From positions 1-57,730 of the forward strand of contig JAGGUZ010000003.1 in assembly GCA_021158225.1 (NCBI GenBank): a DNA stretch of 57,730 bases. The letters run 5' to 3'. The stretch is from a bacterium (lineage in GTDB: Bacteria > Patescibacteriota > Gracilibacteria > UBA1369 > PNNO01). The notes beneath the pieces were generated by a model that saw only the letters and a program-made list of their open reading frames with translations, did no database searches and was not told the origin of the DNA. This document shows, piece by piece, positions 22,396 to 31,344 of the stretch; position 1 is the stretch's first letter, and each line of letters opens with the position of its first letter. The position numbers and the translations under genes were made by a program.

Positions 22396-22974
22396 ATGGG
22401 AAAACCAGCACATAAAAACAATCGAGGCCAAAGAAGGGAACCAAAAGAATTCGATGAAGAAGTTATTCAAATCGATAGAGTTACTCGTGTTGTAAAAGGT
22501 GGACGTCGTTTAAGATTCAGAGCCACAGTTGTAATTGGAGATAGAAAAGGAAGAATCGGTATTGGGATTGGGAAATCAACCGAAGTTGCAGGTGCTATTC
22601 AAAAAGGAATCGCAAAAGCCAAAGTTTCTCTTATTCGTGTTCCAATTTTTAGAAATACTATTCCTCACGATATTAAAGTTAAATTTAAGGCTTCTCGTAT
22701 TTTAATGATACCGGCAAGCGAGGGTACCGGGATTATTGCTGGAGGAGCTGTGCGTAAAGTTGTTGAACTTGCGGGTATTAAAAATATTTTAAGTAAATCA
22801 TTCGGAACAAATAATAAAGTAAGTAATACTCAAGCTGCTTATAAAGCTCTTGGCTTGCTTAGAAAAAGAACTGACAATCGAAAGAAAGATGTTAAAGTAC
22901 AAGCGCCAACAAATGATACAACAAATGACGCATCAACAAATCCGGCTCCAAAAAAAGAAGCCAAAAGAGATTAA
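22396..22974 (+). CDS. rpsE: 30S ribosomal protein S5
   Basis: IDRVTRVVKGGRRLRFRATVVIGDRKGRIGIGIGKSTEV. Confidence 0.97.
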   Translation: MGKPAHKNNRGQRREPKEFDEEVIQIDRVTRVVKGGRRLRFRATVVIGDRKGRIGIGIGKSTEVAGAIQKGIAKAKVSLIRVPIFRNTIPHDIKVKFKASRILMIPASEGTGIIAGGAVRKVVELAGIKNILSKSFGTNNKVSNTQAAYKALGLLRKRTDNRKKDVKVQAPTNDTTNDASTNPAPKKEAKRD

Positions 22975-22996
22975 TAAACTATTTAATTATTAGATA

Positions 22997-23479
22997 ATGG
23001 ATTTACTAACACTTAGAAGCAATAAAGGGGCAAGACACAGAAAAAGACGTGTTGGACGCGGAAACGGTTCCGGAGTTGGAACATATTCCGGACGAGGTAT
23101 GAACGGACAAAATGCCAGAAGTGGGGGAAAAAGAAGACCGGGATTTGAAGGAGGACAAACAAGTTTTATCCAAAGAATGCCTAAATTACGAGGATTCAAA
23201 AATCCAAATGGGAAGAGATATCAAGTTGTAAATATTTCGGATTTGGACACTTTTAATAATGGAGAAACCGTAAACAAAGATTCTCTTTTAAAAAAGAATC
23301 TTATTGGGAAAAAGACCGGTCTGGTTAAAGTACTTGGAAACGGAAAATTAGAAAAGGAACTAACAGTAAATGTAGACGCCGTTTCTAAATCCGCAGAAGA
23401 GAAAATTGCAAAAGCCGGAGGGAAAGTTACGTTAAACAAACTTGCAGAGAAAAAGGAAGACATCCCTTCCAAAGAATAA
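22997..23479 (+). CDS. rplO: 50S ribosomal protein L15
   Basis: RVGRGNGSGVGTYSGRGMNGQNARSGGKRRPGFEGGQ; directly follows rpsE (no rpmD/L30). Confidence 0.96.
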   Translation: MDLLTLRSNKGARHRKRRVGRGNGSGVGTYSGRGMNGQNARSGGKRRPGFEGGQTSFIQRMPKLRGFKNPNGKRYQVVNISDLDTFNNGETVNKDSLLKKNLIGKKTGLVKVLGNGKLEKELTVNVDAVSKSAEEKIAKAGGKVTLNKLAEKKEDIPSKE

Positions 23480-23491
23480 TTTTAAAAAACT

Positions 23492-24790
23492 ATGTTCAAA
23501 TACCTACAACAGATCTGGAATTCGAAGGATTTAAGAAATAAAATTCTAATTACATTTGGAATTATTATTATTTTCAGAATTTTAACACAAATTTCAATTC
23601 CCGGTGCAAACTTGGATGCGATACGCGCCGTAATCAATAAAAATCAATTGTTTGGAATATTCAGTGCGCTTACAGGTGGTTCCGCAAAGAATTTCTCTAT
23701 TATTTTAATGGGGCTTTCACCTTACATCAATGCATCCATCATTATGCAACTATTAACGGTTATAGTACCGAGCTTGGAAAATCTTTCCAAAGAAGGCGAA
23801 CAAGGAAGAGAAAAAATCAATCAATATACAAGATGGCTAACAATTCCAATCGCATTTATGCAATCTTACGGAATGATAGTTCTTATAAATTCACGAGCAG
23901 CTGTACCCATATTGCCTAACATTGGAGATCCGGCAATTGTACTTCCCGTTATGTTAACAATTACAGCCGGAACTGTACTCCTTATGTGGCTAGGTGAGCT
24001 TATTTCCGAATATGGAATCGGAAATGGTATATCTTTAATTATCTTCGCCGGTATTATTGCCAACATCCCAATTGCAATAGGACAAACAATGGCACTTACA
24101 CAACAAAATGCAGATACCCTTATTCCATTTGTAATTATGTTGCTTGTTACATTTATACTTCTTGCCTTTGTTATTCTTGTTACAGAAGGTCAAAGACAAA
24201 TCCCTATTATATATGCGGGTAGAGGCACAAGGGGGAAAAGTGATCACGCCACCTTACCGATAAGGGTAAATCAAGCAGGAATGATCCCTATTATCTTTGC
24301 TGTCTCAATGACAACGTTCCCGGGTGTCCTTGCTCAGTTATTCCAAAATTCAAAATCTGAAATACTAAAAGCAATTGCCGAGTGGATTGGTACATATTTC
24401 CATGTAAACAGTCCTTTGTATGTTGCTGTTTATTTCTTATTGATTATCGCTTTTACATATTTCTATGTAAGTATTACTTTTAATCCGGATCAAGTCGCGG
24501 AAGATTTACAAAAACGAGGAGGATATGTTCCCGGTATTCGTCCGGGAAAAGAAACCGCCAAACATCTTGCGAAAATATCAAATAAACTTAATTTATGGGG
24601 AGGGCTGTTTATTGGTTTTATCGCAGTTTTCCCAATGATACTCGGTTCATTTTTTACTTCATTGCAACTTGGTAGTATTACAATGTTAATAAGTGGAGCA
24701 GGAATGATTATTATAGTAGGAGTAGTGCTTGAATTTATAAGGCAAATAAATGCGCAACTCATTATGCACGACTATTCTAAATTCTATTAA
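23492..24790 (+). CDS. secY: Preprotein translocase subunit SecY
   Basis: SecY signatures (IFSALTGGSAKNFSIILMGLSPYINASIIMQLL, GGYVPGIRPGKETAKHL). Confidence 0.98.
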   Translation: MFKYLQQIWNSKDLRNKILITFGIIIIFRILTQISIPGANLDAIRAVINKNQLFGIFSALTGGSAKNFSIILMGLSPYINASIIMQLLTVIVPSLENLSKEGEQGREKINQYTRWLTIPIAFMQSYGMIVLINSRAAVPILPNIGDPAIVLPVMLTITAGTVLLMWLGELISEYGIGNGISLIIFAGIIANIPIAIGQTMALTQQNADTLIPFVIMLLVTFILLAFVILVTEGQRQIPIIYAGRGTRGKSDHATLPIRVNQAGMIPIIFAVSMTTFPGVLAQLFQNSKSEILKAIAEWIGTYFHVNSPLYVAVYFLLIIAFTYFYVSITFNPDQVAEDLQKRGGYVPGIRPGKETAKHLAKISNKLNLWGGLFIGFIAVFPMILGSFFTSLQLGSITMLISGAGMIIIVGVVLEFIRQINAQLIMHDYSKFY

Positions 24791-24811
24791 AGTTATTAAA
24801 ATAATGTTGTC

Positions 24812-25456
24812 ATGGACATAATATTGTTCGGCATTCAAGGTTCTGGAAAAGGTACCCAAGGAAAACTTTTAAAGGAATACTATAACATGTCTTATTTTGA
24901 GACTGGTGCTCAATTAAGGAAACTCGCGTCGGAAGATAGCGATCTTGGACATGAAGTAAAAAAAATAATTGAAGCGGGTCATCTTGTCCCAAATGAGATA
25001 GTTATGAAAATAGTCCAAAACTTTTTATCCAAGGTTTCGGAAGGAAAAAGTATTATATTTGATGGGATCCCGCGTAATATGATTCAAGCAGAAACCTTTG
25101 CAAAACTTTTAGACGATAATAACAGAAAATATAAAGCGGTGATTTTGGAATTATCGAAAGAGGAAGCTTTAAAAAGACTCACTCAAAGAAGAGTATGTTC
25201 AAAATGTAAAGAAGTTTATCCGGCAAGTTACCAAAAAGAAACTTGCGAAAAATGTGGAGGAAAGTTAATTACTCGCACGGATGATAACACTGAAAGTATA
25301 AAAGTAAGACTTGATGCATTTTTTACCGAAACAATACCGGTTATAAATATGTTTGAATCGAAAAATAAATTAATTCACATTAACGCATCGGGAACAATTA
25401 AAGAAGTTGATAAAAATCTTAAAGAAATACTCTCTCCAATTTTAAAACAACAATAA
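24812..25456 (+). CDS. adk: Adenylate kinase with zinc-type LID
   Basis: ILFGIQGSGKGTQGK P-loop; CSKCKEVYPASYQKETCEKCGG. Confidence 0.93.
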   Translation: MDIILFGIQGSGKGTQGKLLKEYYNMSYFETGAQLRKLASEDSDLGHEVKKIIEAGHLVPNEIVMKIVQNFLSKVSEGKSIIFDGIPRNMIQAETFAKLLDDNNRKYKAVILELSKEEALKRLTQRRVCSKCKEVYPASYQKETCEKCGGKLITRTDDNTESIKVRLDAFFTETIPVINMFESKNKLIHINASGTIKEVDKNLKEILSPILKQQ

Positions 25457-25457
25457 T

Positions 25458-26210
25458 ATGGCTATTACAATTAAAAATCCCGAAGAAATTAAAATTATGC
25501 GTGAATCATGTAGGATTCTTGCGCATGTTTTGGAAGATATAAAAGAATTTACAGAAATAGGGAAAACCACAAAACAGCTTGATGATTATGCCGAAACCTT
25601 AATGAAAAAATATAAAGTTAAACCATCTTTCAAAGGATACCAAGGATTTCCCGCAATTTTGTGTACATCGGTTAACGAACAAGTTGTACATACAATACCA
25701 AGCAACTATATCTTAAAAGACGGTGATATTTTAACGGTAGATTGCGGAGTTATTCATAAAGGCTTCCATTCCGATGCCGCAAGAACAATAATGCTTGGAA
25801 ATGTTCCTGAAAAGACAAGACAATTTGTACTTACTGTAAAAAGAGCATTGAGCGCCGCAATCGGGAAAATTAAAGAAGGTGTGAATTTAAATGTTATCGG
25901 AAGTACAATCCAACAAATTGTAGAAACGGAGCACGGATACAGTGTTGTAAAAGAATTAACCGGACATGGCATAGGAAGAAATCTTCACGAAGATCCTTTT
26001 ATTGTAAATTTCAGGGAAATATCACCCGGACCAATGTTAAAAGCCGGAATGACAATAGCAATAGAACCGATTGTAGCAATGGGAGGCGGGCAAACTCTCA
26101 CCCTTGATGACGGATGGACGATAGTAACAGCGGATAAAATGCCTGCATGCCAATGGGAGAATACCGTTCTTATCACAAAGGATGGAGCTGAAATACTCAC
26201 GAAACTCTAA
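25458..26210 (+). CDS. map: Methionine aminopeptidase type I
   Basis: TVDCGVIHKGFHSDAARTIMLG; ELTGHGIGRNLHEDP. Confidence 0.96.
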   Translation: MAITIKNPEEIKIMRESCRILAHVLEDIKEFTEIGKTTKQLDDYAETLMKKYKVKPSFKGYQGFPAILCTSVNEQVVHTIPSNYILKDGDILTVDCGVIHKGFHSDAARTIMLGNVPEKTRQFVLTVKRALSAAIGKIKEGVNLNVIGSTIQQIVETEHGYSVVKELTGHGIGRNLHEDPFIVNFREISPGPMLKAGMTIAIEPIVAMGGGQTLTLDDGWTIVTADKMPACQWENTVLITKDGAEILTKL

Positions 26211-26311
26211 TTGTTAAGATAAAATTTCACTCCAAATTAGATTTATTTTACAATATTTTAGCTCTCTTGCAACTGTTTTTTTGCAAATAGCAAAAATATC
26301 GTTAAAATCCC

Positions 26312-26340
26312 TTGATTTAAGGATACCTCTGGGGTACTAT
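26312..26340 (+). promoter_or_regulatory. Candidate infA promoter (TTGATT-N17-TACTAT)
   Basis: -35 26312-26317, -10 26335-26340, upstream of the re-assigned start. Confidence 0.45.
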
Positions 26341-26385
26341 CCTATCGCTGTCAGTTTTTGGCTACAAGTAACAATATATTGCCAC

Positions 26386-26688
26386 ATGGCGAAAGAGGTT
26401 ATAGAAGTCTTCGGAGAAGTATTAGAAACGCTCCCAAATGCAACATTTAAGGTTAAACTTATTGATAAGAACTATCCCGAGCATAGTGTACTTGCTCATC
26501 TATCGGGAAAAATGAGAGTCAATTACATAAAAGTCGTACCAGGAGATGTTGTAACTTTGGAATTAACTCCTTACGACCTTACAAAAGGACGTATTACGTT
26601 TAGGCACAAGTCGCCGGAAGCGGCAAGAGCTCTAATGGCGGAACAAGAAGCAGAAAAAAAAGAAACTAATAACACCGATCAATCATGA
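26386..26688 (+). CDS. infA: Translation initiation factor IF-1
   Basis: [25 protein letters not shown]...[36 protein letters not shown]; start placed at ATG 26386, not 26281. Confidence 0.96.
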   Translation: MAKEVIEVFGEVLETLPNATFKVKLIDKNYPEHSVLAHLSGKMRVNYIKVVPGDVVTLELTPYDLTKGRITFRHKSPEAARALMAEQEAEKKETNNTDQS

Positions 26689-26798
26689 AAGTAAGATCAT
26701 CTGTAAGAAAAATTTGTGATAATTGTAAGATTATTAAGCGAAAAGGAGTACTTCGTGTTATTTGTAAAAACAAGAAACATAAACAACGACAAGGGTAA
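26685..26798 (+). CDS. rpmJ: 50S ribosomal protein L36 (missing from the ORF track, 37 aa)
   Basis: Translated by hand: [41 protein letters not shown] overlap with infA stop. Confidence 0.96.
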   Translation: MKVRSSVRKICDNCKIIKRKGVLRVICKNKKHKQRQG

Positions 26799-26831
26799 TC
26801 ATCATCAGTAATTAGCAATTAACAATTAATT

Positions 26832-27206
26832 ATGGCTCGTATAGCAGGTATAAATCTACCAAAAGAAAAAAGAATTGAAGTTGGGTTAACTGCAATTTAT
26901 GGAATTGGTAGAAAGTTAAGTACAAAGATGCTAAGCGATCTTAAAATGGATCCGAACACAAGAGTAAAAGATCTTACTGAAGGTGAAATTGCAAAATTGC
27001 GTGAGGCAATCGGGAAAATGCTCACCGAGGGCGACCTTAGAAGAAAAATTTCGCTTGATATTAAGAGACTTCAAGATATTGGAAGTTACAGAGGTTTTAG
27101 ACACAGAAAAAGATTGCCGGTACGAGGACAAAGAACAAAAACAAATGCAAGAACAAAAAAAGGGAAAAGAATTGCTATTGCAAACAAGAAGGTTGCAACT
27201 AAATAA
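26832..27206 (+). CDS. rpsM: 30S ribosomal protein S13
   Basis: [27 protein letters not shown]...[25 protein letters not shown]. Confidence 0.98.
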   Translation: MARIAGINLPKEKRIEVGLTAIYGIGRKLSTKMLSDLKMDPNTRVKDLTEGEIAKLREAIGKMLTEGDLRRKISLDIKRLQDIGSYRGFRHRKRLPVRGQRTKTNARTKKGKRIAIANKKVATK

Positions 27207-27226
27207 TAATTTAAATAATTAAACTT

Positions 27227-27628
27227 ATGACAGAGAAGAAAAACGCTAAATCGGTAGTAAAACGAAAAGGAAAAAGAAGGGTATCTTCCGAATGTAACGC
27301 ATACATACAAGCTACTTACAATAATACCATTATAACTATTACAGAACCGAATGGGGACGTAATATCATGGGCTAGTGCGGGTAGCAGTGGATTTAAAGGC
27401 TCAAGAAAATCAACTCCGTACGCAGCACAAGTTGCAGCCGAAAATGCCGTAGAAAAAGCTCAATCTGCTGGAATAGAAAAAGTAAATGTATATGTTAAAG
27501 GAGTCGGATCGGGGAGAGAGCAAGCAATAAGAGGGCTTAACTCTTCCGGGCTTCATATCGTTACTATTACAGATATAACACCGATTGCTCATAACGGTTG
27601 CAGACAGAAGAAACAACGAAGAAATTAA
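27227..27628 (+). CDS. rpsK: 30S ribosomal protein S11
   Basis: [44 protein letters not shown]. Confidence 0.98.
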   Translation: MTEKKNAKSVVKRKGKRRVSSECNAYIQATYNNTIITITEPNGDVISWASAGSSGFKGSRKSTPYAAQVAAENAVEKAQSAGIEKVNVYVKGVGSGREQAIRGLNSSGLHIVTITDITPIAHNGCRQKKQRRN

Positions 27629-27657
27629 TTTAATTTTCAAATTAACCAGTATAAGAC

Positions 27658-28284
27658 ATGGCTCGATATAGAGGACCGAAAACTAAAATTGCCAGACGAG
27701 AAGGGATAAGCCTTGCAGCATTTGGAAACTACGAAGGAGCCGCATTTAAAGCGGCGCAAAAGAAAAACTATCCACCCGGACACAACGGGAAAAAGGGGTC
27801 GTTCTCTAAACCTTCTGAGTTTGCAAAACAACTGAGAGAAAAGCAAAAGGCAAAAAGAATTTATGGAGTATTGGAAAAACAGTTTCGAAGATATTATAAA
27901 AAGGCCGATAAAATGGAAATGGCTACAAATGTTTCGCTCCTAACTTTGCTTGAAAAACGCATGGATAACATTGTATATAGAAGCGGAATTGCGGAAACAA
28001 GAAGACAAGCTCGCCAAATAGTTACGCACGGACTAATGAATCTCAACGGTAAACGCGTAGATATCCCTTCTATCGAACTGAAAGTCGGAGACAAAATTGA
28101 AGTAAGAGACACAAAAAAAGCATCTCCCCTATTCAACGAGATAAAGAAGAAAAAACCAAGAGCTCCAAAATGGCTTAAGACAGACCTTAAAAGCCTTAAT
28201 TGCGAAATCATCAGAGACCCTCAAAAAGACGATCTTGAGCATATTATTGAAGCTCAGCTAATCGTTGAATACTACTCAAAATAA
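27658..28284 (+). CDS. rpsD: 30S ribosomal protein S4
   Basis: MARYRGPKTKIARREG...LEKRMDNIVYRSGIAETRRQARQIVTHGLMNLNGKRV. Confidence 0.97.
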   Translation: MARYRGPKTKIARREGISLAAFGNYEGAAFKAAQKKNYPPGHNGKKGSFSKPSEFAKQLREKQKAKRIYGVLEKQFRRYYKKADKMEMATNVSLLTLLEKRMDNIVYRSGIAETRRQARQIVTHGLMNLNGKRVDIPSIELKVGDKIEVRDTKKASPLFNEIKKKKPRAPKWLKTDLKSLNCEIIRDPQKDDLEHIIEAQLIVEYYSK

Positions 28285-28311
28285 TCCTTTTCTTTTAATT
28301 AATAGTTTACT

Positions 28312-29289
28312 ATGCATCAAATACAAGAAGAAATTGGCATTCCTAAATTCAAGCCACAGAAAAAGGGTGATAATCATATGGTGTTTACTCTTGGGCCACT
28401 TCCTCCGGGATATGGAATGACGGTTGGTAATGCACTTAGAAGAGTACTTCTTTCATCATTGCCCGGTGCTGCTATTACAGGAGTCAAGATACAAGGAGTA
28501 ACTCATGAATATTCTACAATCAAAGGTGTTAAAGATAGTGTTCTTGATATTAACTTAAATATCAAACAGCTTTATGTAAAAATGGAAAACAAAGAACCTG
28601 CAACTTTGGAGCTTAATGTTTCCAAAGCTGGTGTTGTAACAGCAAAAGATATCAAATGCCCTACTGGAGTTAAAATTTTAAATCCCGATCAATACATTAC
28701 AACTATAGATAACAAGTCTACAAAACTTAAAATGGAACTTCGCGCGGAAAAAGGAGTTGGATATATTCCGGCATCACAAAAAATTAAAAAGGAGAAAATC
28801 GCCGGAATGATAGTACTTGACGCTGTTTATACCCCTGTTATTAAAGTTCGTTATGATGTGGAAAACACTCGTGTAGGAGAAATGACAAACTTGGATAAAT
28901 TATCACTTGAAATTAAGACAGACGGAACAATATCTCCGGAAGATGCTCTTAAATTTTCTTCGAATATTTTAGTTTCTTATTTTAGTCTCTTTAATGAGAA
29001 AGGAATTATGGTCGAACAAGATTTTATGAGTGATTTTGCAAAGATTACAGCAAAAGAACAAGAGAAAGAAAAAGCAAAACCGATACAAGAATCATATACT
29101 CCTATTGAAATTCTAGGATTCTCTCCAAGAACACTTAATGCACTTATAAACGGAGGTATAGGATCAATTGAGCAACTTTCAAAATGTACGGAAAGTAAAC
29201 TATCAAACTTAAGAGGATTCGGGAAAAAAGCTTTAACGGAAGTTAGCGATGCCTTAGATAAGAAAGGTTTAAATCTTTCAGAAGAATAA
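28312..29289 (+). CDS. rpoA: DNA-directed RNA polymerase subunit alpha
   Basis: LGPLPPGYGMTVGNALRRVLLSSLPGAAITGVKIQGVTHEYSTIKGVKDSVLDI; C-terminal alpha-CTD. Confidence 0.97.
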   Translation: MHQIQEEIGIPKFKPQKKGDNHMVFTLGPLPPGYGMTVGNALRRVLLSSLPGAAITGVKIQGVTHEYSTIKGVKDSVLDINLNIKQLYVKMENKEPATLELNVSKAGVVTAKDIKCPTGVKILNPDQYITTIDNKSTKLKMELRAEKGVGYIPASQKIKKEKIAGMIVLDAVYTPVIKVRYDVENTRVGEMTNLDKLSLEIKTDGTISPEDALKFSSNILVSYFSLFNEKGIMVEQDFMSDFAKITAKEQEKEKAKPIQESYTPIEILGFSPRTLNALINGGIGSIEQLSKCTESKLSNLRGFGKKALTEVSDALDKKGLNLSEE

Positions 29290-29310
29290 TCTAATAATTA
29301 ATAACCAATA

Positions 29311-29664
29311 ATGCGACATCAGAACAGATTGCAAAAAATCGGGACAGATGCATCACATCGTAAGTCAATGCTTAAAAATCTTGCAATGAATATAATTATT
29401 CATGAAAAAGTAAAGACTACAATCAGTCGTGCAAAAGCTGTGTCTCCGTTTGTAGACAAGCTTATTAACGTCGGAAAAAAAGAAAATAAATTGCATGTTA
29501 TCAGACAACTGGACAAACTTATAACTCATAAAGACTGTAGTAGAAAAATTATGGAAGAGCTTGTGGAAAGATATAAGGATCGTGCTTCCGGATATACAAG
29601 AATCACTAAAGCCGGATTTAGAGCAGGTGATAATGCGTCTATGGTATATATTGAACTCGTTTAA
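29311..29664 (+). CDS. rplQ: 50S ribosomal protein L17
   Basis: MRHQNRLQKIGTDASHRKSMLKNLAMNIIIHEKVKTT. Confidence 0.96.
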   Translation: MRHQNRLQKIGTDASHRKSMLKNLAMNIIIHEKVKTTISRAKAVSPFVDKLINVGKKENKLHVIRQLDKLITHKDCSRKIMEELVERYKDRASGYTRITKAGFRAGDNASMVYIELV

Positions 29665-29666
29665 TT

Positions 29667-30095
29667 ATGAAAACATATTCACCCAAAAAACAGGATATCG
29701 ATCGGACTTGGTACATTGTTGATGCCAAAGATCAAATACTTGGAAAACTTGCAACCAAAATTGCGGTTAAACTTAGAGGGAAAGACAAACCTATTTTCGC
29801 TCCTCATGTAGATTGCGGAGATTATGTGATTGTTATCAACGCAAAAGATATTGCGGTTACAGGTAATAAAATGAATGATAAGTATTATTACACTCACAGC
29901 GGATTTACAAGTGGTTTACGTAAAAAACCCCTTAAAAAATTACTTGAGGAGAAACCGGAAGAAATTATAAAGAAAGCCGTTCAAGGAATGATCCCGCGAA
30001 ACAAACTACGCAAAGAAATCATGTCAAAGCTTAAAATATTTGCAGGACCGGAGCATACACATGAAGCTCAAAAACCTAAACCGTTAACTGATTAA
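29667..30095 (+). CDS. rplM: 50S ribosomal protein L13
   Basis: RTWYIVDAKDQILGKLATKIAVKLRGKDKPIFAPHVDCGDYVIVINA. Confidence 0.97.
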   Translation: MKTYSPKKQDIDRTWYIVDAKDQILGKLATKIAVKLRGKDKPIFAPHVDCGDYVIVINAKDIAVTGNKMNDKYYYTHSGFTSGLRKKPLKKLLEEKPEEIIKKAVQGMIPRNKLRKEIMSKLKIFAGPEHTHEAQKPKPLTD

Positions 30096-30100
30096 TAATT

Positions 30101-30520
30101 ATGCCAGCACAGCCTAAATCAAAAAAGAAAGATGTTTATTATTATGCAAACGGAAAACGGAAAACCTCCATTGCCCGCGTTAGAATTATTCCGGGTGGAA
30201 AAGGTGAAATTACAATCAACGAAAAACCGATGAAAGAATTTTGCCAGGTTAAAACGCAACAAGATTTAATTTTAGCACCGCTCGATCTTGTTGGTCTTTC
30301 AAATAAAGTCGATGTAAGTGTTAAAGTTACAGGTGGAGGATTTAATTCTCAAGCTGACGCAATTAGACACGGCATAGCAAGAGCTCTCTTGGAATATGAT
30401 GAAATGTTTAGAGCAACTCTTAAAAAAGCCGGATTTATTACAAGGGATTCAAGAATAAAAGAAAGGAAAAAATACGGATTGAAGAGGGCAAGAAAAGCAC
30501 CTCAATTCTCTAAACGTTAA
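30101..30520 (+). CDS. rpsI: 30S ribosomal protein S9
   Basis: YANGKRKTSIARVRIIPGGKGEITIN...KKYGLKRARKAPQFSKR. Confidence 0.98.
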   Translation: MPAQPKSKKKDVYYYANGKRKTSIARVRIIPGGKGEITINEKPMKEFCQVKTQQDLILAPLDLVGLSNKVDVSVKVTGGGFNSQADAIRHGIARALLEYDEMFRATLKKAGFITRDSRIKERKKYGLKRARKAPQFSKR

Positions 30521-30521
30521 A

Positions 30522-31169
30522 ATGCGATTTGATATTTGCACACTGTTCCCGGACATGTTCACTTCTTATTTTAGTGATAGCATTTTAAAGCGCGCTAAAG
30601 ATGAAGGCTTAATAGAGATCCGCATTCATAATATTCGTGACTACAGCAAAGATAAGCATAAAAAAGTTGACGATACTCCGTATGGAGGCGGAGCCGGAAT
30701 GCTCATGACCGCACAACCTTTGTACGATTGCCTTATGGCTGTTAAAAAAATTAATAGTGGACCGGTTGTGTTTATGACACCGCAAGGCAAAAAATTAACC
30801 CATACGCATGCGAAGAGACTTGCAATGAACAATGAGTCTCTTATTCTATTATGCGGACGATACGAGGGCATAGACCAACGAATTCGCGATCTTCTGGTTG
30901 ACAAAGAAATAAGTATTGGAAATTACGTTTTAACCGGCGGTGAACTTGCCACAATGGTGGTCGTAGACGCCGTTTCACGATTTATTCCAGGAGTACTGGG
31001 CGACGAAGCCTCAGCGGAAGAGGACTCATTTAGCAGACGACTTGGAGGAAAAAAAGAATATCCGCATTACACAAAACCCGCAATTTTTGAAGGATTGGAA
31101 GTACCAGCCGTTCTGCGCTCAGGAAATCATGCCGAGATAGCAAAGTGGAGAAAGGAGCATTTAAGATAA
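30522..31169 (+). CDS. trmD: tRNA (guanine-N1)-methyltransferase
   Basis: DICTLFPDMF, VDDTPYGGGAGMLM, LCGRYEGIDQRI, ISIGNYVLTGGELA. Confidence 0.96.
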   Translation: MRFDICTLFPDMFTSYFSDSILKRAKDEGLIEIRIHNIRDYSKDKHKKVDDTPYGGGAGMLMTAQPLYDCLMAVKKINSGPVVFMTPQGKKLTHTHAKRLAMNNESLILLCGRYEGIDQRIRDLLVDKEISIGNYVLTGGELATMVVVDAVSRFIPGVLGDEASAEEDSFSRRLGGKKEYPHYTKPAIFEGLEVPAVLRSGNHAEIAKWRKEHLR

Positions 31170-31344
31170 CCTGAAGCATTTAACCAATATTGTCAGCTAC
31201 CATATGCAACTTTTGTCTCTCTTGTTTTACAATATTGTTCATAGCTAAATTTTATTACAAAGTGGCTTTTGTAGATAACTTTTTACTTGCCAAACTCATA
31301 AGGTTCTTATACAATTTTTTCTACCTCTTAGCAATATATTAACT

